A DNA stretch of 64,000 nt from an uncultured Bacteroidales bacterium. GTDB taxonomy: Bacteria; Bacteroidota; Bacteroidia; Bacteroidales; Bacteroidaceae. Under the pieces are notes generated by a model. It was not told where the DNA came from. It did not search any database and saw only the letters and a list, made by a program, of their open reading frames with translations. This document shows positions 32,655 to 41,093 of this stretch, in pieces. Made by a program: the position numbers and the translations under genes. Each line of letters opens with the position of its first letter. Position 1 is the first letter of the stretch. The DNA lies in contig CACWFY010000016.1 in the NCBI GenBank assembly GCA_902760345.1, positions 1 through 64,000 of the forward strand, written 5' to 3'.

Positions 32655-34106
32655 ATGAATGCAGTTCGAACAACTAAGATGTCCAATTTTCGTTGGGTTA
32701 TCTGTGCGTTGCTGTTCTTAGCAACGACAATCAACTACATGGACCGTCAGGTTCTGTCTCTCACTTGGAAAGATTTTATCGCTCCAGAGTTTCACTGGAC
32801 GGATGGAGACTACGGAACGATTACCGGTATGTTCTCTCTGTTCTATGCCATTGCCAACCTCTTTGCTGGAAAGTTTATCGACTGGATGGGCACCAAGAAA
32901 GGCTATCTCATTGCTATCTTCGTCTGGTCGTTGGGCGCTGTGCTCCACGCTGGTTGCGGTTGGATGGCTATGACTATTGAGGGTTACGACTCAGTCGCTC
33001 AGTTGGGACAATTGACGGGTGATGCCGCTGTGGCCATTGCTACCATCTCCGTATGGCTGTTCCTGTCGTGCCGTCTAATTCTCGCCGTTGGCGAGGCTGG
33101 CAACTTCCCTGCAGCCATTAAAGCTACTGCCGAGTACTTTCCGAAGAAAGACCGTGCTTTTTCTACCTCTATCTTCAATAGTGGCGCTTCTGTTGGCGCT
33201 TTGGCCGCTCCTGCCACAATTCCCCTGTTGGCCCGTGCTTGGGGCTGGGAGATGGCTTTCATCATCATCGGTTGCTTAGGTTTCGTGTGGATGGCTTTGT
33301 GGATATGGCTCTATGAGAAGCCTGCCAAAAACAAGCGCGTCAATCAGGCTGAGTTGAACTACATTGAGCAGGACAACGACTTGGCTGAGGCTCAGGATCG
33401 TGACAATATGAAGGAAGAAAAGGCTATTCCGTTCTTCAAGTGCTTTACTTACAAGCAGACATGGTCGTTCCTCGTTGGTAAGTTTATGACTGACGGTGTG
33501 TGGTGGTTCTTCCTGTTTTGGGCACCTGCTTACTTCTCTGACCAATATGGCTATACCTCTGACTCTGCCATGGGTATCGCACTGATCTTCACGCTTTATG
33601 CCATTGTGACCATCCTGTCGATTGGTGGTGGCTATCTGCCTACCTATTTCGTTGACAAGAAGGGCATGAATCCCTATCTGGGTCGTATGCGTGCTATGTT
33701 TATCTTTGCCTGCTTCCCCGTACTTGGTTTGTTTGCACAGCCCCTTGGTGCTTATAGCGCTTGGTGGCCTGCCATTCTGATTGGTCTGCTGGGGGCTGGT
33801 CATCAGGCATGGTCAGCCAACTTGTTCTCAACCATTGGTGATATGTTCCCCAAGTCAACCATTGGTACTATTGTTGGTCTGGGCACTATGGCCGGAGGCT
33901 TTGGCTCTATGTCTATCAATCTGGGCTCTGGTAAGTTCTTTGACTGGGCTGCCGAGCAGGGTGCTGCCTTCACTTTCTTTGGTTTTGAAGGCAAGCCTGC
34001 GGCCTATATGGTGGTGTTCTGCATCTGTGCTGTAGCTTATCTCATCGGTTGGTGCATTATGAAGGCACTTGTTCCGAAGTATAAGCCTATTGTCGTAGAA
34101 GACTAA
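32655..34106 (+). CDS. MFS hexuronate transporter (ExuT-like)
   Basis: This 483-aa ACS-family MFS transporter has the signature NYMDRQVLSLTWKDFIAPEFHW near residue 25, AVGEAGNFPAAIKATAEYFPKKDRA near residue 143 and FNSGASVGALAAP. In ExuT and relatives these residues bind D-glucuronate or D-galacturonate. There are 12 predicted helices, with an extended first periplasmic loop (residues about 100-125). It is the last gene of the gatC-like/kduI operon and is followed by a strong terminator. It would import the uronate that the upstream genes process. Confidence 0.9.
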   Translation: MNAVRTTKMSNFRWVICALLFLATTINYMDRQVLSLTWKDFIAPEFHWTDGDYGTITGMFSLFYAIANLFAGKFIDWMGTKKGYLIAIFVWSLGAVLHAGCGWMAMTIEGYDSVAQLGQLTGDAAVAIATISVWLFLSCRLILAVGEAGNFPAAIKATAEYFPKKDRAFSTSIFNSGASVGALAAPATIPLLARAWGWEMAFIIIGCLGFVWMALWIWLYEKPAKNKRVNQAELNYIEQDNDLAEAQDRDNMKEEKAIPFFKCFTYKQTWSFLVGKFMTDGVWWFFLFWAPAYFSDQYGYTSDSAMGIALIFTLYAIVTILSIGGGYLPTYFVDKKGMNPYLGRMRAMFIFACFPVLGLFAQPLGAYSAWWPAILIGLLGAGHQAWSANLFSTIGDMFPKSTIGTIVGLGTMAGGFGSMSINLGSGKFFDWAAEQGAAFTFFGFEGKPAAYMVVFCICAVAYLIGWCIMKALVPKYKPIVVED

Positions 34107-34123
34107 TTGATACGTTTGAATAT

Positions 34124-34161
34124 AAAAAGTAAACCAGGTGAGTTCGCCTGGTTTACTTTTT
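34124..34161 (+). terminator. Terminator of the uronate operon
   Basis: A long perfect stem (AAAAGTAAACCAGG with CCTGGTTTACTTTT) around an 8-9-nt loop is followed by T7. It can also serve the minus strand. Confidence 0.9.
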
Positions 34162-34170
34162 TTGTTGTCT

Positions 34171-34193
34171 ATTGTTTATTGTTTATTGTTTAT
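34171..34193. repeat. Heptanucleotide repeat (ATTGTTT)
   Basis: ATTGTTT is repeated 3.3 times exactly, overlapping the last codons of the lipoprotein gene on the minus strand. Confidence 0.85.
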
Positions 34194-34774
34194 CTGCGGC
34201 GTACCGATACCCAGCTGAAAGGTCCTAACGTGTTGGCAACATATTTCTCCAGACCAGTATCATCTTTATTTCCATTCAGAATAATACCGCCATTATTCAA
34301 GTCGTATTTCTTGCCACATTTGCCACACGTGGCAATACCGTTGTCTGACATCTGTATACGATAGTTAGGATTCACGGTGTTGTTTTCGTTGCGTACGCAA
34401 TTCGGACACTGTTGGTCGTAAGCCATAAATCCACCATTGGGGCTATCTGTGTTCAGTGTCTGGAAACCTACAATGATGCCGTTGTTTAATCCTAAGATGA
34501 ATTGTTTCTGCGCTTCTTCGTATGATTCTGCAACAGGTTCAGATATTAGTCCACTACTGTTTTGGAAGTTCAGATATTTTACACCGCCTCTTGTAGACTC
34601 CGTAATCAAACAAAACACACCGCGTGAGGCACCATCCAGAGCTGAAGCCAGTGTAGCATCGCTGTGTATACTGTTGTCGTATTCAAAACGGCATGGCCAT
34701 TCGCTAAACTCCTTATCGGCAGAACAGCCAGTCAGGAGCAGGAGTGATGCTAAGAGAAACTGATGATGTTTCAT
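34190..34774 (-). CDS. Lipoprotein with two CxxC pairs (zinc-ribbon-like), function unknown
   Basis: This 194-aa lipoprotein has the lipobox LLLTGCSADK (Cys near residue 17). Past residue 120 it has CPNC and, about 23 residues later, CGKCGKKYDLNNGG, four cysteines in two CxxC knuckles like a zinc ribbon or a modified Rieske site. A true Rieske centre needs two His ligands, which are not in the expected places. It starts at an ATGA overlap with the argH stop, so it is co-translated with the last enzyme of arginine synthesis, yet its own role is unknown. Confidence 0.75.
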   Translation of the reverse strand: MKHHQFLLASLLLLTGCSADKEFSEWPCRFEYDNSIHSDATLASALDGASRGVFCLITESTRGGVKYLNFQNSSGLISEPVAESYEEAQKQFILGLNNGIIVGFQTLNTDSPNGGFMAYDQQCPNCVRNENNTVNPNYRIQMSDNGIATCGKCGKKYDLNNGGIILNGNKDDTGLEKYVANTLGPFSWVSVRRR

Positions 34775-36108
34775 GCTAAGAGTCGTTTTTCTGCCTCTAT
34801 CATTCGCTCAAAACCAAAACCACCAAACACCTGTTGCATTAGTTGGGTGATGTGGTCATTACATAAGTTGCCGATACTTCCTTCATGGGTATGGTGAATG
34901 TCCTTGTTGGGGCGGAATGTACCGGCCTCAATGTCTAGTCCCACTTTCTTGTAGGCGTCGCGGAAGGGCATGCCTTCTGCGGCAAGGCGATTGACTTCCT
35001 CTACCGAGAACATGGGGTCGTACATTGGGTTGTCGAGGATATCCTCGCGTACCTCTATTTTATTTATTATATAGGCAGCCATCTGCAGACAGTCTTTCAA
35101 CTCGTCAAAGGCAGGCAGGAAAACCTCCTTGATAATTTGCAAATCGCGGAAGTACCCTACGGGCAAATTGTTCATGATGAGTGTCACCTGTTGGGGCAGT
35201 GCTTGAATCTTATTGCACTTGGCACGAATAAGTTCAAAGACATCTGGGTTTTTCTTGTGTGGCATGATGCTTGAGCCTGTGGTGCACTCCTTTGGCAATT
35301 TTACAAATGAGAAATTCTGTGAGTTGAACAAGCAGGCATCGAAAGCCATTTTAGCCAGTGTTCCGGCGATGGTGGCTAGTGCAAAGCCTACGTTGCGCTC
35401 CATCTTGCCACGTCCCATCTGTGCATAGACGACATTATAGTCCATCGAGTCGAAGCCCAACAGGTCGGTCGTCATCTGACGGTTTAACGGGAATGAAGAA
35501 CCGTAGCCGGCAGCAGAGCCCAACGGGTTGCGGTTGGTCATCTTGTAGGCAGCCTGCAGGAACAGCATGTCGTCGCACAGCGACTCGGCATAGGCGCCAA
35601 ACCAGAGGCCGAAACTGCTGGGCATAGCCACCTGTAAATGGGTATAGCCAGGCATCAGCACGTGCTTGTACTGCTCGCTCTTCTGAATAAGTTCATCGAA
35701 AAGCACCTTGACACCATCGGCCACTTCCATCAGCTCATGGCGCGTAAAGAGTTTCAGGTCTACCAATACCTGGTCATTGCGTGAACGGCCAGAATGGATT
35801 TTCTTGCCCATGTCGCCCAACTTGCGGGTAAGCATTAACTCTACCTGTGAATGAACGTCTTCAACACCTTCTTCAATGACAAACTCTCCGCGTTCGCAGA
35901 CCGTATAGATGTTTTTTAGTTCAGCCAGCAATAGCGGCAGCTCTTCTTTACCAATGAGCCCTATCGACTCTAGCATGGTGATATGTGCCATAGAGCCTAG
36001 TACATCATACTTGGCGAGATAAAGGTCCATCTCACGGTCGCGTCCTACGGTGAAGCGCTCTATCTCGGCATTCACCTCAAAGTTCTTTTCCCAAAGTTTG
36101 TTTGCCAT
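34771..36108 (-). CDS. argH: Argininosuccinate lyase
   Basis: ArgH splits argininosuccinate into arginine and fumarate, the last step of arginine synthesis. The 445-aa product has the fumarase/ASL signature TGSSIMPHKKNPDVFELIRAK near residue 278, VEDVHSQVELMLTRKLG near residue 80, and SGRSRNDQVLVDLKLF near residue 105. Length is typical. It belongs to a minus-strand run pyrE-SRPBCC-argH-lipoprotein, with an octamer-repeat spacer (36118-36147) before it and an ATGA overlap after it. Confidence 0.96.
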   Translation of the reverse strand: MANKLWEKNFEVNAEIERFTVGRDREMDLYLAKYDVLGSMAHITMLESIGLIGKEELPLLLAELKNIYTVCERGEFVIEEGVEDVHSQVELMLTRKLGDMGKKIHSGRSRNDQVLVDLKLFTRHELMEVADGVKVLFDELIQKSEQYKHVLMPGYTHLQVAMPSSFGLWFGAYAESLCDDMLFLQAAYKMTNRNPLGSAAGYGSSFPLNRQMTTDLLGFDSMDYNVVYAQMGRGKMERNVGFALATIAGTLAKMAFDACLFNSQNFSFVKLPKECTTGSSIMPHKKNPDVFELIRAKCNKIQALPQQVTLIMNNLPVGYFRDLQIIKEVFLPAFDELKDCLQMAAYIINKIEVREDILDNPMYDPMFSVEEVNRLAAEGMPFRDAYKKVGLDIEAGTFRPNKDIHHTHEGSIGNLCNDHITQLMQQVFGGFGFERMIEAEKRLLA

Positions 36109-36117
36109 AATCTTTTT

Positions 36118-36147
36118 CGTTATGTCGTTATAACGTTATTTCGTTAT
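36118..36147. repeat. Octanucleotide repeat in the SRPBCC-argH spacer
   Basis: Four 8-nt units of the type TTTTCGTT/ATGTCGTT/ATAACGTT/ATTTCGTT. A 15-nt word (36133-36147) is identical to 789-803 in the rpsB-tsf spacer. The first base pairs reach the SRPBCC stop codon. Confidence 0.7.
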
Positions 36148-36557
36148 ACAAAAGGAATCTGTGACAGTGCCTCGGCAATCTTCTCTACGCCGTCCTGCAG
36201 GGGACCGCTGACCATACCTTTTAGCATGAAGGGAATGTCGGCCTTTACCGTGACCTTCATTTTGCTATTAGCAGCATCGACAGGCAATACCTGAATCCAC
36301 AGGTTGAAAGGCATAGGCGACTGTTCTGTCTCGAACTTCACACACTTGTTCTCTTCGCGTTCGCAGATACGCAATTTGATCGTACCCACGGGTGATACAC
36401 TAACCTGTACAGAGTCGCTATCGAACTGAAAGTCCTGCAACTTCTCCTGTGGAACGCGGTCGCGTACTCGCTCCAGATTGCTCAGGTCACTGATGTTGCG
36501 ATACACATCCTCTACGGGATAGGGTATCTGCTTAATGCTGCTTTCAAACTTTGTCAT
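36144..36557 (-). CDS. SRPBCC (START/polyketide-cyclase-like) family protein
   Basis: This is a 137-aa single-domain protein. Start at 36557 (MTKFESSIKQIPYPVEDVYRNISD) overlaps the pyrE stop as ATGA. The opening, with a strand then PVEDVYRNISDLSNLERVRDRVP, and the alternating strands that follow fit the Bet v1/START helix-grip fold. A C-terminal helix (MVSGPLQDGVEKIAEALSQIPF) closes the pocket. Members bind small hydrophobic ligands; none can be named here. Coupling to pyrE suggests only shared expression. Confidence 0.75.
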   Translation of the reverse strand: MTKFESSIKQIPYPVEDVYRNISDLSNLERVRDRVPQEKLQDFQFDSDSVQVSVSPVGTIKLRICEREENKCVKFETEQSPMPFNLWIQVLPVDAANSKMKVTVKADIPFMLKGMVSGPLQDGVEKIAEALSQIPFV

Positions 36558-37186
36558 TTCTTCCAATTTGCGGGGTCCTTACGCCACTCTTTTAATACTT
36601 CAAGGTCTTCAGTCTTGATATAGCCCGTTTCGGCGGCCTGCTCAAGAACTGCATTATAGTCGCTCAACGTGATGAGTTTGACACCAGCCTCACGGAAAGC
36701 CTCCTCGGCAACAGGGAAGCCATAGGTGAACGAGGCTACCATGCCAATGACCTCGACACCATATTGGCGCAAGGCCTCAACAGCCTTCAGACTAGAGCCA
36801 CCTGTAGAAATCAGGTCTTCGACGACGATGACTTTAGCACCCTTCTTGAGCTCACCTTCTACCTGGTTGCCCATACCATGGTCTTTCGGCTTCGGACGAA
36901 CGTAGACATAAGGCAAACCTAATTGGTCGGCAACCAAGGCCCCTTGCGCGATGGCTCCTGTAGCTACACCAGCCACAGCCTCAGCCTCAGGGAAGTTTGC
37001 CTGAATGAGGTGACATAGTTCTAACTTCACAAACGAACGGACATCGGCATACCCCAGTGTCTTGCGGTTGTCGGTATATATGGGTGAATGCCAACCCGAT
37101 GCCCATGTAAACGGGTCGTTAGGCTGCAGTTTGATGGCCTTGATGTCCATCAGCTTCTTTGCAAATTGCTTCTTAATCGTATCCAT
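36554..37186 (-). CDS. pyrE: Orotate phosphoribosyltransferase
   Basis: PyrE joins orotate to PRPP to make OMP in pyrimidine synthesis. The chosen ATG at 37186 gives MDTIKKQFAKKLMDIKAIKLQ and 210 aa; upstream codons run into the promoter. The PRPP-binding motif VIVVEDLISTGGSSLKAVEAL lies near residue 115. WASGWHSPIYTDNRKTLGY near residue 26 and YVRPKPKDHGMGNQVEG near residue 90 are the substrate loops. It is the first gene of its operon, with a TACCTTTG box on the minus strand at 37205-37212. Confidence 0.95.
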   Translation of the reverse strand: MDTIKKQFAKKLMDIKAIKLQPNDPFTWASGWHSPIYTDNRKTLGYADVRSFVKLELCHLIQANFPEAEAVAGVATGAIAQGALVADQLGLPYVYVRPKPKDHGMGNQVEGELKKGAKVIVVEDLISTGGSSLKAVEALRQYGVEVIGMVASFTYGFPVAEEAFREAGVKLITLSDYNAVLEQAAETGYIKTEDLEVLKEWRKDPANWKK

Positions 37187-37255
37187 TTTTCTACAATTTT
37201 GGCGCAAAGGTACAAAAAAAATGAGAAAAGTGTGGCGTATAAAGGGATTTTTTAG

Positions 37256-37263
37256 TAATTTTG
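37256..37263 (+). promoter_or_regulatory. Predicted -7 box for the thiamine operon
   Basis: TAATTTTG matches TAnnTTTG and lies just upstream of the TPP riboswitch. Confidence 0.5.
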
Positions 37264-37280
37264 CACCCGATTTAGCAAAG

Positions 37281-37372
37281 TGCTTGTCAAGGGGTGCTCA
37301 CGGGTGTGGGCTGAGATGATACCCTCCAAACCTGATACGGATAATGCCGGCGTAGGGATGATAGAGTAACTG
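37281..37372 (+). promoter_or_regulatory. TPP riboswitch (THI element)
   Basis: The conserved core is complete: GGGGTGCTC, then GGGCTGAGATGATACCCT, then AACCTGATACGGATAATGCCG and the closing GTAGGGAT. It is in the correct order for the thiamine pyrophosphate aptamer. It sits in the leader of the TonB receptor/pnuT/thiN operon. A weak stem (CCTTATT...AAATAAGG, about 37379-37405) lies between the aptamer and the start codon and may form the expression platform. Confidence 0.95.
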
Positions 37373-37413
37373 AACAACCCCTTATTGTTATTTTAATAAA
37401 TAAGGTAAAAAGA

Positions 37414-39798
37414 ATGAGAAAGTTTTTTATGGTGGCATTGATGGGAGTAGTGACTGCCCATGCCGTCGAGTTAGACACGCTGAAGAGCGTTGAGTTACAG
37501 GATGTACAGGTGGTGGCGACACGCGCCACAAAGAAGACGCCAGTGGCATTTACAAATATGAGCAAGGAGCAGCTAAAGGCTGTCAACTTCGGCCAGGATG
37601 TTCCCTATCTGTTGTCGCTGACACCCAGTGTGACGATGACCTCGGATGCCGGTAACGGTATCGGTTATACGTCGCTGCGTGTGCGTGGTACTGCTCCTGA
37701 GCGCATCAATATTACTGCCAATGGCATTCCCATGAACGATGCTGAGAGTGGCCAGCTCTACTGGGTGAATATGGGCGACTTCGCATCTTCAGTTCAGTCG
37801 ATGCAGATTCAGCGTGGTGTAGGAACATCAACCAACGGTGCTGGTGCCTTTGGTGCTACATTGAACATGCAGACAGAAAACATAGGCGTTGAGCCATTAA
37901 TCGGTCTGGACCTGAGCGGTGGCAGCTATTACAGCCATAAGCAGACGCTGCGTTTTGGCACTGGTCTGTTGGGTGAGCACTGGGGCATACAGGGCCGTCT
38001 CAGCAACATCGGCTCAAAGGGTTATCTGGAGCGTGCCTCTACCAAACTGAACTCCTACTTCTTGCAGGCAGGCTACTTTGATGAGAACACCATGGTGAAG
38101 TTCATCACCTTCAATGGTGTGGAAGAGACCTACCACGCTTGGGACTACACGTCAAAATACGAGCAGTCTGTCTATGGCCGTCGTTTCAACTCTTGCGGTG
38201 CTATGACATGGGACAACGATGTGTTCTATGACAACCAGACTGATAATTACCACCAGCAGAACTATCAGCTGTTGCTGAACCAGAACATTACGCGCCATTT
38301 AAGCCTTAACGCAGGTCTGCACTATACCCGTGGTGACGGTTACTACGAGCAATATAAGATTGATGCCAAGTGGGCTGGCTATGGTCTGTGGACAGCCAAC
38401 CCCGACGATTTCAAGACTGACGCATCAGGAACGGTATTTAAGCCCGTCGTTAAGGGCGATTTGGTACGTCAGAAGAAGATGGCCAACGACTTCTATGGTG
38501 CTGTTGCCTCGTTCATCTATAACAACCATAACAACTTGGAGGCCGTTCTTGGTGGCGGCTGGAACAAGTATGATGGCGACCACTTTGGTCGTGTCATCTG
38601 GCAGTCTGGTCAGCCCTACCTCTATTATTATAACAAGGATCTTGACAAGAAGTACAAAGAGAATGGCAAGACCGTTTACGGCTATGTCAACGACCCCAAT
38701 GCAAAGGCCGACTTCGAATACTATCGTAACAACGCCCAGAAGACTGATGCCAACATCTATGCAAAGGCTAACTACACCTTTCTGCGCGGCCTGAACGGAT
38801 ATGTTGACCTGCAGTATCGCTATGTCAACTATCGCATGCAAGACCCTACAGACAGTTGGGGCTATAACACTACTGGCGAGTATGTCATCGACGACAGCTA
38901 CAACTTCTTTAACCCCAAGTTCGGTCTGAACTACGACATCAACACGCAGCATAAAGTATATGCCTCTTATGCCATCGCCCATAAAGAGCCTGTACGCAAC
39001 AACTATGAGGACAACCAAGGACTGCCCCTGAGTGCTGAGCGTCTGAACGATTTAGAGTTAGGTTATAAGTTCCTCTCTCCCCGCTTCTCGGCAGGTGTCA
39101 ACTTCTACTGGATGGACTATAAGGACCAGTTCGTATTGACTGGTGCCCTCAACGAGATTGGCGAAGCTGTTGCCCTCAACGTGCCTAAGAGTTACCGTCT
39201 GGGCGTAGAGTTGGAAGCCGCTTGGCAACCTGTCGACTGGTTCCGTTGGGATGCCAACGCCACGTTCTCAAAGAACCGTGTAAAGGATTCTAAGGTAACG
39301 CTTAGCGACAAAGAGAAAACTACAGTCTCTGTAGGCGATGCACCCCTGTCGTTTTCACCCGATGTCATCTTCAACAACATCTTCTCGTTCAACTATCGTG
39401 GTCTGAAGGCTTCGCTGCAAAGCCAGTATATTGGCAAACAGTATATGACCAACTCTGGCTTCGACACAATGATTGGCTGGGATGCCGATGGCAACAAGAC
39501 CACAGAGTCTATCGCTCTTGATGGTCACTTCTCTACCAACGTCGATTTGAGCTATACCTTCAACGCGAAGTCATTGGGTCTGAAGGAGATGACCGTTGGC
39601 GTCACCATGTACAACCTGTTCAGCGCCAAGTTCGACAACAATGGTTGGGCAGCCCCCAAGTATATGATGGAGAATGGCCAGGTCGTTGCCTATAACGGCA
39701 GCTATGCTACTGATGGCGCACTGCGCGACCAGTGGGCAGCAGGCTTTGCCCCCTCTGCTCCGTTCAACATGATGGCGCACCTGTCAATCAACTTCTAA
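37414..39798 (+). CDS. TonB-dependent outer-membrane receptor, thiamine-regulated
   Basis: This 794-aa protein has signal peptide MRKFFMVALMGVVTAHA. A plug domain (VELQDVQVVATRATKKTPVAFTNMSK, GYTSLRVRGTAPERINITANGIPMNDAESG, GVGTSTNGAGAFGATLNM) and a 22-strand barrel ending in the aromatic-terminated MMAHLSINF follow. There is no N-terminal carboxypeptidase-like domain, so it is not a SusC-type receptor. Position directly behind a TPP riboswitch and before pnuT and a TPP kinase makes it the outer-membrane importer for thiamine or a related compound. This arrangement is known in Bacteroidetes thiamine regulons. Confidence 0.92.
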   Translation: MRKFFMVALMGVVTAHAVELDTLKSVELQDVQVVATRATKKTPVAFTNMSKEQLKAVNFGQDVPYLLSLTPSVTMTSDAGNGIGYTSLRVRGTAPERINITANGIPMNDAESGQLYWVNMGDFASSVQSMQIQRGVGTSTNGAGAFGATLNMQTENIGVEPLIGLDLSGGSYYSHKQTLRFGTGLLGEHWGIQGRLSNIGSKGYLERASTKLNSYFLQAGYFDENTMVKFITFNGVEETYHAWDYTSKYEQSVYGRRFNSCGAMTWDNDVFYDNQTDNYHQQNYQLLLNQNITRHLSLNAGLHYTRGDGYYEQYKIDAKWAGYGLWTANPDDFKTDASGTVFKPVVKGDLVRQKKMANDFYGAVASFIYNNHNNLEAVLGGGWNKYDGDHFGRVIWQSGQPYLYYYNKDLDKKYKENGKTVYGYVNDPNAKADFEYYRNNAQKTDANIYAKANYTFLRGLNGYVDLQYRYVNYRMQDPTDSWGYNTTGEYVIDDSYNFFNPKFGLNYDINTQHKVYASYAIAHKEPVRNNYEDNQGLPLSAERLNDLELGYKFLSPRFSAGVNFYWMDYKDQFVLTGALNEIGEAVALNVPKSYRLGVELEAAWQPVDWFRWDANATFSKNRVKDSKVTLSDKEKTTVSVGDAPLSFSPDVIFNNIFSFNYRGLKASLQSQYIGKQYMTNSGFDTMIGWDADGNKTTESIALDGHFSTNVDLSYTFNAKSLGLKEMTVGVTMYNLFSAKFDNNGWAAPKYMMENGQVVAYNGSYATDGALRDQWAAGFAPSAPFNMMAHLSINF

Positions 39799-39802
39799 AC
39801 AA

Positions 39803-40378
39803 ATGACACTAGACTGGCTTGACATATTGACCACGATACTCGGCCTGATATATATCTGGCTGGAGTATCGTGCTCATATTGCCCTTTGGGTGATAGGTAT
39901 TATCATGCCAGCACTCGATGTCATTCTCTATTGGCAGCATGGCCTATATGGCGATGCTGGTATGGCTTGCTACTATACGCTGGCAGCCTTCTATGGTCTC
40001 TTCGTGTGGAAATTTGTGAAGACACGCAAGAAGAAAGAACCGCTCTCCATCGTCTATATGCCACGCAGCAAGTATATTCCTGCTATCGCATTCTTCTTTG
40101 TCTCATGGGGTGCCATCTATTATGTGTTGATTACGTGGACCGACTCCACCGTTCCTGTGCTCGACTCTTTCACCAACGCGCTGTCGTTTGTGGGTATGTG
40201 GGCATTGGCACGAAAATATGTAGAACAGTGGCTCTTCTGGATGGTCGTCGACCTTGTCTGCACAGCCCTATATATATATAAAGGTATTCCCTTCAAAGCC
40301 GGCCTTTACGGACTCTATGTAGTTATCGCCATTGCCGGCTATCAGAAGTGGAGAAGCGTAGCTAAAGAAGTTAAATGA
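39803..40378 (+). CDS. pnuT: PnuC-family thiamine transporter (PnuT)
   Basis: This 191-aa inner-membrane protein has about 7 helices of the PnuC/NMN-transporter family. Conserved pieces are LGLIYIWLEYRAHIALWVIGIIMPALDVI near residue 12 and ALSFVGMWALARKYVEQWLFWMVVDLV near residue 125, with the W-x4-D type motif near the end. PnuC proteins take up pyridine nucleosides; those in riboswitch-controlled operons with a thiamine pyrophosphokinase are assigned to thiamine. It follows the receptor by 4 nt and precedes thiN by 3 nt. Confidence 0.9.
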   Translation: MTLDWLDILTTILGLIYIWLEYRAHIALWVIGIIMPALDVILYWQHGLYGDAGMACYYTLAAFYGLFVWKFVKTRKKKEPLSIVYMPRSKYIPAIAFFFVSWGAIYYVLITWTDSTVPVLDSFTNALSFVGMWALARKYVEQWLFWMVVDLVCTALYIYKGIPFKAGLYGLYVVIAIAGYQKWRSVAKEVK

Positions 40379-40381
40379 AGA

Positions 40382-40987
40382 ATGATGAGGGAAAAGTTTG
40401 ATGCCGTTATTGTGGCCAATGGTCAGTTTCCAAACCATACTATTCCATTGGATATTCTAAGTAATGCTCGTCATATCGTGTGTTGTGATGGTGCCATTCG
40501 TTATGTTCCCTTTGCTGAAATTATCATCGGCGACGGCGATAGTGTGCCTGCTTCCTTTCGAGATCGTCTTATTCAAATAGACGAGCAAGAAGATAATGAC
40601 CTGACAAAAGCCACGCGCTATTGTCTCCAACGGGAATGGTGTAAAATAGCATACCTTGGATGTACAGGTAAACGCGAAGACCATACCTTAGGCAATATAG
40701 GTCTGTTAATGCGCTACTTCCGTAAGTTTGGAGTCAACGGCATCATGTATACCGACCACGGCTTTTTTACGCCAGTATTCGGAGACCATGTCTTCCACAG
40801 CATGAAAGGCCAGCAGGTCAGTATCTTTAATTTTGGATGTCAGCATCTCAAGTCAGAAGGACTGCGCTGGAATAGTTATGCCTACGACGAATGGTGGCAA
40901 GGAACCCTTAACGAAACTCTTGGTGAAAGCTTCTCATTCAGTGCTGATGGCTACTATCTAGTCTATCAGACTTATAACGTTAAGTAA
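40382..40987 (+). CDS. thiN: Thiamine pyrophosphokinase
   Basis: This enzyme converts imported thiamine to TPP in one step, trapping it in the cell. The 201-aa product has the family motifs CCDGAIRY near residue 34, IIIGDGDSVP near residue 48, EDNDLTKATRYC near residue 69 and GCTGKREDHTLGNIGLL near residue 92. The C-terminal beta-sandwich thiamine-binding domain follows, with LKSEGLRWN. The operon thus imports thiamine through both membranes and phosphorylates it, under TPP riboswitch control. Confidence 0.93.
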   Translation: MMREKFDAVIVANGQFPNHTIPLDILSNARHIVCCDGAIRYVPFAEIIIGDGDSVPASFRDRLIQIDEQEDNDLTKATRYCLQREWCKIAYLGCTGKREDHTLGNIGLLMRYFRKFGVNGIMYTDHGFFTPVFGDHVFHSMKGQQVSIFNFGCQHLKSEGLRWNSYAYDEWWQGTLNETLGESFSFSADGYYLVYQTYNVK

Positions 40988-41050
40988 TACATAATCTTCA
41001 ATTTAGATTTACTTTTTCCTCTTTTGTTTGGCTTTTTGCCTAATTTGTGC

Positions 41051-41058
41051 TATCTTTG
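41051..41058 (+). promoter_or_regulatory. Predicted promoter of the tandem phosphatase gene
   Basis: TATCTTTG is preceded, after a 20-nt spacer, by TTTG, matching both Bacteroidetes promoter elements. Confidence 0.65.
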
Positions 41059-41093
41059 CAGTCAGAAGCTAAAACTTAAAACACAGAATAACT

